Shown piece after piece: positions 52,750 through 60,944 of a stretch of 64,000 nucleotides of DNA. The notes beneath the pieces were generated by a model. That model had not been told where the DNA came from. It did no database searches and was given only the letters and a program-made list of their open reading frames with translations. The stretch is taken from assembly GCF_000812465.1 (NCBI RefSeq), contig NZ_JWMA01000069.1, forward strand, positions 1-64,000, written 5' to 3'. A program made the translations under genes and the position numbers. Position 1 is the first letter of the stretch. Each line of letters begins with the position of its first letter. Source of the stretch: Cupriavidus sp. IDO (lineage in GTDB: Bacteria; Pseudomonadota; Gammaproteobacteria; Burkholderiales; Burkholderiaceae).

Positions 52750-53826
52750 TCAGGCGGCCCGGAAGCGGATCACGCCGTCATCGCCGGTCTCCCGCAGCAA
52801 CTCGCCGCGATGCCACAGCGCATGCAGGTGCGCCAGCGATTCGCCCATGGCAAACGTCATCTGGTGGATGTCGAACTGGCGCTTGAAGATCACGCTGACG
52901 ATGTCATGCGCGCTGCAGGCCTTCTTGCGGCACGCTTCCAGCGTTTCGGCCAGCCGGTCGGCATGGTGTTCGCGCAGCTGCATGATGCGGGTGTGCAGGT
53001 TGCGGAACGGACGGCCGTGCGACGGCAGGATCAGCACGTCTTGCGGCAGGCCCTCGTACTTGGTCAGCGAATCGAGGTAGAGCTGCAGCGAATTGCCTTC
53101 CGGCTCCATGTCGAACACGCTGACATTGGTGGAAATCCGCGGCAGCACCATGTCGCCGGAGATCAGCACGTTGGTGGCGGCGTTGTACAGCGCCACGTGC
53201 TCCGGCGAATGGCCAAAGCCGGTGATCACGCGCCAGCCGGAGGTGGCCGGGTCGGTGCCGATCGAAACGATGTCGCCCTCCATCAGCCGGCGGTACTGGC
53301 TCGGCAGGTCGGGCACCAGCGACGGGTAATAGGTCTTGCGGGCGCGCAGCTTTTCCTGGCTGTCCGCATCGGTCAGACCATGCAGCGCGAAGTGCGCGGC
53401 GGCCGCGTCGCCGCCCGCGCTGGAGCCGGCGCCGGTGCCGCTGCCCATCACGCGTGCGCTCATATAGTCGCCCAGGCTCATCCACAGCCGCACGTCGAAG
53501 CGCTTGCACAGCCAGTGCGCCAGCCCGACGTGGTCGGGGTGGCTGTGCGTGACCAGCACGCGCAGCACCGGCAGGCCTTCCAGTTCGTTGGCGAAGATGG
53601 TTTCCCAGTGGCCCTTGATGGTGTCGTTGGTGATGCCGCAGTCGATGATCGTCCAGCCCTCCTTGCCATCGATGCGGTCGCGCAGCAGCCACAGGTTGAT
53701 ATGGTCGAGCGCGAAGGGCAGCGGCATGCGCAGCCAGTAGACGCCGGGCGCCACTTCCTGTTTGGTGCCGGGCTCGGGCAAGGTGTCCGCGAACGGATAC
53801 TGGAGCTGGTGTTCGAGTGCGTTCAT
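52750..53826 (-). CDS. Metallo-beta-lactamase fold hydrolase
   Basis: A 358-residue MBL-fold enzyme with the metal-binding motif THSHPDH (LRVLVTHSHPDHVGLAHWL), a third-His region (TGFGHSPEHVALYN), the conserved Asp in LISGDMVLP and the final His in LILPSHGRPF. The C-terminal winged-helix-like part (about 290-350) is common to LACTB2-like members. It is divergent from the MerR-type regulator across a gap holding a LiuR-type operator, so it may belong to the same regulon. ATG 53826 is preferred; ATG 53856 is possible. Confidence 0.87.
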   Translation of the reverse strand: MNALEHQLQYPFADTLPEPGTKQEVAPGVYWLRMPLPFALDHINLWLLRDRIDGKEGWTIIDCGITNDTIKGHWETIFANELEGLPVLRVLVTHSHPDHVGLAHWLCKRFDVRLWMSLGDYMSARVMGSGTGAGSSAGGDAAAAHFALHGLTDADSQEKLRARKTYYPSLVPDLPSQYRRLMEGDIVSIGTDPATSGWRVITGFGHSPEHVALYNAATNVLISGDMVLPRISTNVSVFDMEPEGNSLQLYLDSLTKYEGLPQDVLILPSHGRPFRNLHTRIMQLREHHADRLAETLEACRKKACSAHDIVSVIFKRQFDIHQMTFAMGESLAHLHALWHRGELLRETGDDGVIRFRAA

Positions 53827-53934
53827 GAGGAGTCTCGGTAGTGGAAGCCTTGCCATGACGGGCGGGCGGCTTTCTCGTCGTTGCCTTCGCGCCCGCAGCG
53901 GGGGCGTGAAAGCGCCAGTTGCCAGCCGTCGCAC

Positions 53935-53956
53935 TTGACGCTAACGTAAACGTCAA
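53935..53956. promoter_or_regulatory. LiuR-type operator between the MBL gene and the MerR regulator
   Basis: A 22-bp near-palindrome starting TTGACG and ending CGTCAA with an internal ACGTAAACG core. It matches the site at 54513 in 19 of 22 positions. It lies in the 206-bp gap before liuR and would let the regulator control itself and the divergent MBL gene. Confidence 0.75.
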
Positions 53957-54032
53957 TTGGTACGGCTTGTCTCAATCTTAAGCGAAAACTTCATTTCGCA
54001 ACGAACGACCGTTCACTTTCTTTGGGCGCATC

Positions 54033-54476
54033 ATGGCTGTCACGCAATCTCCCGCTTCCGCCACCTTTACGATCACCGAACTCGCGCGCGAGTTCGATGT
54101 CACCCCGCGCGCTATCCGTTTCTACGAGGACCAGGGCCTGCTGTCCCCGGAGCGCGCCGGGCCGGGTGGCCGCAAGCGAGTCTACAACGGCCGCGAGCGC
54201 ACGCGCCTGAAGCTGACGCTACGCGGCAAGCGGTTAGGGCTCACTCTCAACGAGATCCGCGAAATTCTGGATCTGTACGAGTCGCCTCGCGACACCGCGC
54301 CTCAGCTGGAGCGCTTCCTGCACTCGCTGGCGCTGCATCGCGGTACGCTGGAGCGCCAGATGGAAGACCTGCAGGCCCAACTGGCCGAGATCGACCAGCA
54401 TGAGCGGCAGTGCAGGGCGCTCCTGGCGGCACAGAAGACGGGCGCCGGGGTGTCCGATGAGGCCAAAACCGCCTGA
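54033..54476 (+). CDS. liuR: MerR-family regulator, LiuR-like
   Basis: A 147-residue MerR-type activator/repressor: winged helix (about 11-80, FTITELAREFDVTPRAIRFYEDQGLLSPERAGPGGRKRVYNGRER) and a C-terminal coiled coil (about 90-135). It lacks metal-binding Cys, as in the LiuR group that governs leucine and branched-chain catabolism in proteobacteria. Two 22-bp operators flank it. Its targets are probably the thioesterase/ivd genes downstream and the MBL gene. The LiuR label is by motif and context. Confidence 0.85.
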   Translation: MAVTQSPASATFTITELAREFDVTPRAIRFYEDQGLLSPERAGPGGRKRVYNGRERTRLKLTLRGKRLGLTLNEIREILDLYESPRDTAPQLERFLHSLALHRGTLERQMEDLQAQLAEIDQHERQCRALLAAQKTGAGVSDEAKTA

Positions 54477-54512
54477 TTCGGCACTTCATCAAACCAGCGC
54501 TTCCGGATTTAG

Positions 54513-54540
54513 TTGACGTTTACGTAAACGTAAATAAAAT
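54513..54540 (+). promoter_or_regulatory. LiuR operator overlapping the thioesterase/ivd promoter
   Basis: The palindrome ACGTTTACGTAAACGT (54516-54531, perfect 16 bp) lies in a 22-bp site (54513-54534) and is followed by TAAAAT (54535-54540), a likely -10. Binding here should directly control transcription of the genes starting at 54599. Confidence 0.8.
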
Positions 54541-54598
54541 ACCCCGACGGTCGCCATCCATCGCCGCAACTTAACCGCTTACACATCGGATCTCCGCC

Positions 54599-55078
54599 AT
54601 GTCGTCAGCCAATGCCTCCGCCGTTCCCACTGCTGAATCCGGGCTGCTGTCCGCCGCACGGGCCGATGCCATCGCCACCAGCTTTTCGCGCCAGGGCTTG
54701 ATGACTTCCTTCGGTGCGAGCCTGAGCCGGGTCGAGCACGGCGAAGTCGAGATCGCCATGCCGTGGTCCGAAGGCGTGACCCAGCAGCATGGCTTCTTCC
54801 ATGGCGGTGCGGTGGGCGCGCTGGCCGACAGCGCCTGCGGCTACGCCGCGCTGTCGATGGTGGGCGAAGGCGAGGCGGGCCTGACCGCCGAATACAAGAT
54901 CAACCTGCTGTCCCCAGCCAAGGGCGAACGCCTGGTTGCTGTGGGCCGCGTCCTCAAGCCCGGCCGCACGCTGATCGTGGCGCAGGGCGATGTCTACGTC
55001 GAGCAGGACGGCCGCCGCAAACAGGTGGCCACCATGCTGATGACGTTATGCGTGGTCCGTACCCTGGACCACGTCTGA
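54599..55078 (+). CDS. Hotdog-fold thioesterase (PaaI-like)
   Basis: A 159-residue PaaI-type hotdog protein with HGEVEIAMPWSEGVTQQHGFFHGGAVGALADSACGYAALSM, including the family's HGG(A/x)xxxLAD motif. It hydrolyses acyl-CoA thioesters, perhaps to spare CoA during branched-chain catabolism. First gene after the LiuR site, 56 nt before ivd. Confidence 0.87.
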   Translation: MSSANASAVPTAESGLLSAARADAIATSFSRQGLMTSFGASLSRVEHGEVEIAMPWSEGVTQQHGFFHGGAVGALADSACGYAALSMVGEGEAGLTAEYKINLLSPAKGERLVAVGRVLKPGRTLIVAQGDVYVEQDGRRKQVATMLMTLCVVRTLDHV

Positions 55079-55134
55079 GCTTGCTGATCCGGCGATCTGC
55101 CGGACATACGAACCGATTCCAACAGGAGACCATC

Positions 55135-56316
55135 ATGACCGAACTGCCAGGCCTGAAATTCGATCTGGGCGAAGACATCGAGATGCTGCGCAGTTCCGTG
55201 CGCGACTGGGCCCAGGCCGAACTGGCCCCGCGCGCCGGCGAAATCGACCGAACCGACCAGTTCCCGATGGATGCCTGGAAGAAGATGGGCGACCTCGGCG
55301 TGCTAGGCATCACGGTGGCAGAGGAGTACGGCGGCGCCAATATGGGCTACCTGGCGCACATGATCGCGATGGAGGAAATCAGCCGCGCGTCCGCCTCGGT
55401 CGGCCTGTCCTACGGCGCGCACTCCAACCTGTGCGTGAACCAGATCCACCGCAACGGCAGCGCCGCGCAGAAGGCCAAATACCTGCCGAAGCTGGTTTCC
55501 GGCGAATGGATCGGCGCCCTGGCCATGAGCGAGCCCAACGCCGGCTCCGACGTGGTCAGCATGAAGCTGCGCGCCGACTTCAAGGGCGACCGCTACGTGT
55601 TGAATGGCACCAAGATGTGGATCACCAACGGTCCCGACTGCGACGTGCTGGTGGTCTACGCCAAGACCGAGCCGGACCTGGGCGCGCGCGGCATGACCGC
55701 CTTTATCGTCGAGAAGGGCATGAAGGGTTTCTCGGTGGCGCAGAAGCTCGACAAGCTCGGCATGCGCGGCTCGCATACCGGCGAACTGGTGTTCCAGGAC
55801 GTGGAAGTGCCGGTCGAGAACATCCTCGGCGCCGAGAACGGCGGCGCCAGGGTGCTGATGAGCGGGCTCGACTACGAGCGCGCGGTGCTGTCCGGCGGCC
55901 CGGTCGGCATCATGCAGGCCTGCATGGACGTGGTCACGCCCTACATCCACGACCGCAAGCAGTTCGGCCAGAGCATCGGCGAATTCCAGCTGATCCAGGG
56001 CAAGGTGGCCGACATGTACACCACGCTGCAGGCGGCGCGCAGCTACCTGTACACGGTCGGCAAGAACCTGGACGCGCTGGGCACGGATCACGTGCGCCAG
56101 GTGCGCAAGGACTGCGCCGCGGTGATCCTGTACACGGCGGAGAAGGCCACCTGGATGGCGGGCGAAACCATACAGATCCTGGGCGGCAACGGGTATATCA
56201 ACGAATACCCGGCCGGGCGCCTGTGGCGCGATGCCAAGCTGTACGAGATCGGTGCCGGCACCTCGGAAATCCGCCGCATGCTGATCGGCCGCGAGTTGTT
56301 CGCGGAAACGATGTAA
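55135..56316 (+). CDS. liuA: Isovaleryl-CoA dehydrogenase
   Basis: This flavoenzyme oxidises isovaleryl-CoA to 3-methylcrotonyl-CoA in leucine breakdown. The 393-residue protein has the ACAD fold with FAD/CoA marks (ALAMSEPNAGSDVVSM, MWITNGPDCDVLVVYAKT) and the catalytic Glu248 in GLDYERAV, the position used in isovaleryl-CoA dehydrogenase. The usual C-terminal catalytic Glu of other ACADs is replaced by Gly (YEIGAGTSEIRR), which supports this specificity. AGGAG 9 nt upstream fixes the start. Confidence 0.93.
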   Translation: MTELPGLKFDLGEDIEMLRSSVRDWAQAELAPRAGEIDRTDQFPMDAWKKMGDLGVLGITVAEEYGGANMGYLAHMIAMEEISRASASVGLSYGAHSNLCVNQIHRNGSAAQKAKYLPKLVSGEWIGALAMSEPNAGSDVVSMKLRADFKGDRYVLNGTKMWITNGPDCDVLVVYAKTEPDLGARGMTAFIVEKGMKGFSVAQKLDKLGMRGSHTGELVFQDVEVPVENILGAENGGARVLMSGLDYERAVLSGGPVGIMQACMDVVTPYIHDRKQFGQSIGEFQLIQGKVADMYTTLQAARSYLYTVGKNLDALGTDHVRQVRKDCAAVILYTAEKATWMAGETIQILGGNGYINEYPAGRLWRDAKLYEIGAGTSEIRRMLIGRELFAETM

Positions 56317-56365
56317 GGACCCCCGGGGCCTCGGAAAACACCCGAAGCCCCCGGCCGAACCCATT

Positions 56366-56371
56366 TACAAT
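56366..56371 (+). promoter_or_regulatory. Candidate -10 box upstream of aceK
   Basis: TACAAT, 28 nt before the aceK ATG, in a short gap after liuA. No clear -35 is seen. aceK may be read from this promoter as well as from the liuA transcript. Confidence 0.35.
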
Positions 56372-56399
56372 CACAGGACCCCCGCCAGCCCGTCGACCC

Positions 56400-58235
56400 A
56401 TGTCCCACTTCCCCAAACTGCTCTCCTCGCAGATTGCCTACGATGTGGCGAGAACGATGCTCGACGGGTTCGACAAGCATTACCGCTTGTTCCGGGAGGT
56501 GAGCCACCAGGCCAAGCTGAAGTTCGAGGCCGGTGACTGGCTTGGCTTGCAGCAACTGCAGCGCGACCGCATCGCCTTCTACAACGAGCGCGTGCGCGAA
56601 TCGAGCGTCATCCTCGAAGACGAATACGATGCGGAGAATATCGAGGACGAAATCTGGCAGCAGATCAAGCTGCATTACATCGGGCTGCTGACCAACCATC
56701 ACCAGCCCGAGCTGGCCGAGACCTTCTTCAACTCGGTCTGCACCCGCATCCTGCACCGCTCGTACTTCAACAACGATTTCATTTTCGTGCGCCCGGCGAT
56801 CTCGACCGAGTACATCGAGAACGAGGAATCGCCCACGCGTCCGACCTTCCGCGCCTACTATCCGGGCAGCCGCGAAGGCATGGCGGCCTGTTTCGAGCGC
56901 ATCGTCCACAATTTCCAGCTCGAGCGGCCGTTCGAAGACCTGCGCCGCGACATCGGCTACGTGGTGCGCGCGGTGGCCGAGCACTTCGGCGACCTGCGTA
57001 TCGCGCCGAATTTCCAGATCCACACGCTGTCGTCGCTGTTCTTCCGCAACAAGGCGGCCTTTATCATCGGCCGCATCGTGAACGGCGACCGCACCTTCCC
57101 GCTGGCGATCCCGATCCTCCACGGGCCGTCGGGCAAGCTGGTGCTCGATACCGTGCTGCTGAGAAAGGAACAGCTGCTGATCCTGTTCTCGTTCACGCAC
57201 TCCTACTTCATGGTCGACATGGACATCCCGTCGGCCTACGTGACCTTCCTGCGCGACATCATGCCGCGCAAGCCGCGCGCGGAGATCTATACCTCGCTGG
57301 GTTTGCAGAAGCAGGGCAAGAACCTGTTCTACCGCGATTTCCTCCATCACCTGCAGCATTCGTCCGACAAGTTCATCGTCGCGCCAGGCATCCGCGGGCT
57401 GGTGATGCTGGTGTTCACGCTGCCGTCGTACCCGTACGTGTTCAAGGTGATCAAGGACTTCTATCCGGCACCGAAGGAAACCACGCGCGAGCTGGTCAAG
57501 TCGAAGTACCAGTTGGTCAAGCAGCACGATCGCGTGGGCCGCATGGCCGACACGCTGGAGTACTCGGACGTGGCCTTCCCGCTGTCGCGCTTCGACGATG
57601 CGCTGGTGCGCGAGTTCGAGCAGCACGCGCCGTCGATGATCGAGTACCAGCGCGGCAAGGACGGCGGGGAAGAGATCGTGGTGCGCCATGTGTACATCGA
57701 GCGCCGCATGACGCCGCTGAACATCTGGCTGCACGAAGGCACCGACGAGCAGGTGGAGCACGGCATCATCGAGTATGGCAACGCCATCAAGGAGCTGATG
57801 GCGGCCAACATCTTCCCGGGCGACATGCTGTACAAGAATTTCGGCGTCACCCGGCATGGCCGCGTGGTGTTCTACGACTATGACGAGATCGAGTACCTGA
57901 CCGCCTGCAATATCCGCCACGTGCCCCAGCCGCGCAACGAGGAAGAGGAGATGTCGGGCGAGGTGTGGTACACCGTACGGCCGCACGACATCTTTCCGGA
58001 GACGTTCCGCACCTTCCTGCTGGGCGATCCGCGCGTGCGGGCTGCCTTCCTGCGGCATCACGCAGATTTCTTCGACCCCGCCATGTGGCAGGGCCACAAG
58101 GACCGGCTGCTGGCCGGACATGTTCATGACTTCTTTGCCTATCACAGTTCAGAGCGATTCATTCACCGTTACGGCCGACCGGGCAGCGCTGAAGGCGCGT
58201 CCGCTGCTGCCGGTCCTGCAAGGAGGGTCGCATGA
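56400..58235 (+). CDS. aceK: Isocitrate dehydrogenase kinase/phosphatase
   Basis: AceK phosphorylates and dephosphorylates isocitrate dehydrogenase to divert isocitrate into the glyoxylate shunt, needed for growth on acetate, fatty acids or leucine. The 611-residue protein has full family length, with ELAETFFNSVCTRILHR, the RDIGYVVRAVAEHFGDLRIAPNFQIHTLSSLFFRNKAA region and kinase-domain KVIKDFYPAPKE, YVFKVIKD and GRVVFYDYDEIEYLT. No aceA or aceB is nearby. Its stop overlaps the carbonic anhydrase start (ATGA). Confidence 0.95.
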   Translation: MSHFPKLLSSQIAYDVARTMLDGFDKHYRLFREVSHQAKLKFEAGDWLGLQQLQRDRIAFYNERVRESSVILEDEYDAENIEDEIWQQIKLHYIGLLTNHHQPELAETFFNSVCTRILHRSYFNNDFIFVRPAISTEYIENEESPTRPTFRAYYPGSREGMAACFERIVHNFQLERPFEDLRRDIGYVVRAVAEHFGDLRIAPNFQIHTLSSLFFRNKAAFIIGRIVNGDRTFPLAIPILHGPSGKLVLDTVLLRKEQLLILFSFTHSYFMVDMDIPSAYVTFLRDIMPRKPRAEIYTSLGLQKQGKNLFYRDFLHHLQHSSDKFIVAPGIRGLVMLVFTLPSYPYVFKVIKDFYPAPKETTRELVKSKYQLVKQHDRVGRMADTLEYSDVAFPLSRFDDALVREFEQHAPSMIEYQRGKDGGEEIVVRHVYIERRMTPLNIWLHEGTDEQVEHGIIEYGNAIKELMAANIFPGDMLYKNFGVTRHGRVVFYDYDEIEYLTACNIRHVPQPRNEEEEMSGEVWYTVRPHDIFPETFRTFLLGDPRVRAAFLRHHADFFDPAMWQGHKDRLLAGHVHDFFAYHSSERFIHRYGRPGSAEGASAAAGPARRVA

Positions 58236-58903
58236 CTGACGCCATCGCCCAACTGTTCCGCAACAACCGCGATTGGGTCGACCGCGTCAACGCGGAAGAT
58301 CCCACCTTCTTTACGCGCCTGGCCAACCAGCAGGCGCCGGAGTACCTGTGGATCGGCTGCTCCGATTCGCGCGTACCGGCCAACCAGATTCTCGGCCTGG
58401 CGCCGGGCGAGGTGTTTGTCCACCGCAATATCGCCAACGTGATCGCGCACAGCGACCTGAATGCGCTGTCCGTGATCCAGTTCGCGGTCGAGGTGCTCAA
58501 GGTGCGCCACATCACCGTGGTCGGCCACTATGGCTGCGGCGGCGTGAAAGTGGCGCTCAAGCGCGAGCGCATCGGCCTGGCCGACAACTGGCTGCGCCAT
58601 GTGCGCGACGTTGCCGACAAGCACGAGGTCTACCTTGGCACGCTGCTGCGCGAGGATGACGCCCATACCCGCCTGTGCGAGCTCAATGTGATCGAGCAGG
58701 TCAACAATGTCTGCCAGACCACGGTGATCCAGGACGCCTGGACGCGCGGGCAGGAAGTGACCGTGCATGGCTGGGTCTACGGCGTGTCCGACGGCCTGCT
58801 GCGAGATCTCGGCATGGCCGCCAGCAGCAACGACGAATTGCACCAGCAGCTTGCCGCGGCCTACCGCCAGTTCGGCGATCCGCCGCAGGCTTCGATCCGC
58901 TGA
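58232..58903 (+). CDS. can: Beta-class carbonic anhydrase
   Basis: Carbonic anhydrase interconverts CO2 and bicarbonate, supplying bicarbonate for carboxylases such as methylcrotonyl-CoA or acetyl-CoA carboxylase. The 223-residue protein has the zinc ligands Cys43, Asp45 (in GCSDSRVPA), His99 and Cys102 (VGHYGCGG). It is translationally coupled to aceK by a 4-nt overlap and precedes a thiolase gene. Confidence 0.94.
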   Translation: MTDAIAQLFRNNRDWVDRVNAEDPTFFTRLANQQAPEYLWIGCSDSRVPANQILGLAPGEVFVHRNIANVIAHSDLNALSVIQFAVEVLKVRHITVVGHYGCGGVKVALKRERIGLADNWLRHVRDVADKHEVYLGTLLREDDAHTRLCELNVIEQVNNVCQTTVIQDAWTRGQEVTVHGWVYGVSDGLLRDLGMAASSNDELHQQLAAAYRQFGDPPQASIR

Positions 58904-58957
58904 CAGGAAAGAGCACGCATCCGCATCATCCGCACACCGATTTCCAGGAGACCAGAC

Positions 58958-60139
58958 ATGGAAGACCAGATCGTTATCGTTTCTGCTGCGCGTACCCCGA
59001 TGGCAGCGTTCCAGGGTGAGTTCGCCAGCGTCACCGCGCCGCAGCTCGGCGCCGCTGCCATTCGCGCCGCGGTGGAGCGTGCCGGCCTGAAGCCGGAGCA
59101 GGTCGAGGAAGTCGTGTTCGGCTGCGTACTGCCCGCCGGCCAGGGCCAGGCGCCCGCACGCCAGGCTGCGCTTGGCGCCGGCCTGCCGCTGGGCGTGGGC
59201 TGCACCACGGTCAACAAGATGTGCGGCTCGGGCATGCGTGCCGCCATGACCGTCTACGACGGCCTGATCGCCGGCTCGTTCGACATCGCCATCGCCGGCG
59301 GCATGGAGAGCATGACCAACGCCCCGTACCTGATCCCGAAGGGGCGCGGCGGCTACCGCATCGGCCACGGCATGATCTATGACCACATGATGCTGGACGG
59401 CCTGGAAGATGCCTACGACAAGGGCCGCGCCATGGGCACCTTCGGCGAGGACTGCGCCGCCAAGTACGGCTTCACGCGCGAAGCGCAGGACGCCTTCGCC
59501 ATGGAGAGCGTGCGCCGCGCGCAGCAGGCCACCGAGAACGGCGATTTCCGCTGGGAGATCACGCCGGTGACGGTATCGGGCAGGGGTGGCGACACCGTCA
59601 TCGACACCGACGAAGGCCCGCGCCGCATTAAGCTCGACAAGATTCCCTCGCTCAAGCCGGCCTTTGCCAAGGACGGCACCATCACCGCCGCTTCGTCATC
59701 GTCGATCAATGACGGCGCCGCCGCGCTGGTGATGATGCGCGCCTCCACCGCGAAGAAGCTCGGCCTGCAGCCGATCGCCCGCATGCTGGGCCACACCACC
59801 CACGCGCAGGCGCCGGGCTGGTTCACCACCGCGCCGGTCGAGGCGATCGCCAAGCTGTACCGCAAGCTCGACTGGACCACCGACAGCGTCGACCTGTTCG
59901 AGATCAACGAGGCCTTTGCCGTGGTGCCGATGGCCGCCATGCACGACCTGAAGATCCCGCGCGACAAGGTCAACATCCACGGCGGCGCCTGCGCGCTGGG
60001 CCACCCGATCGGCGCTTCGGGCGCACGCATCATGACCACGCTGATCGGCGCGCTGCGCAAGACCGGCGGCAAGCGTGGCGTGGCCAGCCTGTGCATCGGC
60101 GGCGGCGAAGCCACGGCAGTCGGTATCGAGATCCTCTGA
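58958..60139 (+). CDS. Acetyl-CoA C-acetyltransferase (thiolase)
   Basis: A 393-residue degradative/biosynthetic thiolase with catalytic Cys89 (NKMCGSGMRAA), His349 (GGACALGHPIGASG) and Cys379 (SLCIGGGEA). It may cleave acetoacetyl-CoA from leucine breakdown or serve other 3-ketoacyl-CoA pools. Cupriavidus has many such paralogues; I do not assign a symbol. AGGAG upstream supports the start. It is followed by a palindromic repeat and an SDR gene. Confidence 0.92.
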   Translation: MEDQIVIVSAARTPMAAFQGEFASVTAPQLGAAAIRAAVERAGLKPEQVEEVVFGCVLPAGQGQAPARQAALGAGLPLGVGCTTVNKMCGSGMRAAMTVYDGLIAGSFDIAIAGGMESMTNAPYLIPKGRGGYRIGHGMIYDHMMLDGLEDAYDKGRAMGTFGEDCAAKYGFTREAQDAFAMESVRRAQQATENGDFRWEITPVTVSGRGGDTVIDTDEGPRRIKLDKIPSLKPAFAKDGTITAASSSSINDGAAALVMMRASTAKKLGLQPIARMLGHTTHAQAPGWFTTAPVEAIAKLYRKLDWTTDSVDLFEINEAFAVVPMAAMHDLKIPRDKVNIHGGACALGHPIGASGARIMTTLIGALRKTGGKRGVASLCIGGGEATAVGIEIL

Positions 60140-60147
60140 TGTTGTTC

Positions 60148-60177
60148 CTCCCCTCTCCCGCTTGCGGGAGAGGGGAG
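60148..60177. repeat. Palindromic element, CTCCCCTCTCCCGC hairpin
   Basis: CTCCCCTCTCCCGC (60148-60161) pairs perfectly with its complement at 60164-60177 around TT. This pyrimidine/purine palindrome closely resembles short dispersed elements that I recall from many proteobacterial intergenic regions. It sits between the thiolase and SDR genes and may limit read-through. Confidence 0.7.
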
Positions 60178-60230
60178 CAAAAAAGCCGGCAGTTCGCTGA
60201 ACCCACGCACCTCTACCAAGGAGCACAGCC

Positions 60231-60911
60231 TTGCCAACCCTACTCATCCTCGGCGCCTCGCGCGGCATCGGTCTTGAATTCGTGCGCCAGTACCGTGCCG
60301 ATGGCTGGCGCGTCATTGCGGCGGCGCGCAGCGCCGAAGGCGTTGCCGCCCTCAAGGCGCTCGGCGCGGAAGCCCACCAGGTGGATCTCACCGATGCCGG
60401 CGCGGTAGCCGGCCTGGGCTGGAAGCTCGACGGCGAATCGCTTGACGTCGCCATCTACAACGCCGGCGTGGTCGGCCCGCGCAGCGAAGGCGCGCAGCCT
60501 GTCACGCGCGAAGACTTCGACAAGGTGATGCACGTCAACGTGCTGGGCCCGATGATGGCGCTGCCGCTGATCCTGCCGTACGTGGAAACCGGCCAGTCCG
60601 GCCGCGGCGGCGTGCTGGCGGTGCTGTCGTCGCGCATGGGCAGCATCGGCGCGATGGACAGCAACCGCAGCTGGCTGTATCGCGTCAGCAAAGCCGGCGT
60701 CAACGCGGCGCTCAAGGCGGTGTCGCTCGACGCGCGCCATGCCACCTGCGTCGCGCTGCATCCGGGCTGGGTGCAGACCGACATGGGCGGCAAGGACGCC
60801 GACCTGACGCCGCAGCAGAGTGTCAAGGGCATGCGGCAGGTGCTGGCCACTGTCAAGCGCAGCGACAACGGCAGCTTCCACAACTACGACGGCACGCCGA
60901 TTCCCTGGTAA
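60231..60911 (+). CDS. Short-chain dehydrogenase/reductase (CsgA-like)
   Basis: A 226-residue SDR with GASRGIGLEFV, NAGVVGPRSEG, catalytic Ser (VLSSRMGSIG) and Tyr-x-x-x-Lys (YRVSKAGVN). It begins with TTG at 60231, preceded by AAGGAG 10 nt upstream; no ATG lies near, so TTG is accepted. The substrate is unknown; its place suggests a 3-hydroxyacyl-type reaction. It is followed 33 nt later by an acyl-CoA dehydrogenase. Confidence 0.86.
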   Translation: MPTLLILGASRGIGLEFVRQYRADGWRVIAAARSAEGVAALKALGAEAHQVDLTDAGAVAGLGWKLDGESLDVAIYNAGVVGPRSEGAQPVTREDFDKVMHVNVLGPMMALPLILPYVETGQSGRGGVLAVLSSRMGSIGAMDSNRSWLYRVSKAGVNAALKAVSLDARHATCVALHPGWVQTDMGGKDADLTPQQSVKGMRQVLATVKRSDNGSFHNYDGTPIPW

Positions 60912-60944
60912 CCGCGCTGCCCGCTACCCAACCGACAGAACGAC

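Noticed and set aside
56088..58145. Long minus-strand frame opposite aceK
   Set aside because: No recognisable domain and no ribosome site; aceK is unmistakable on the plus strand.
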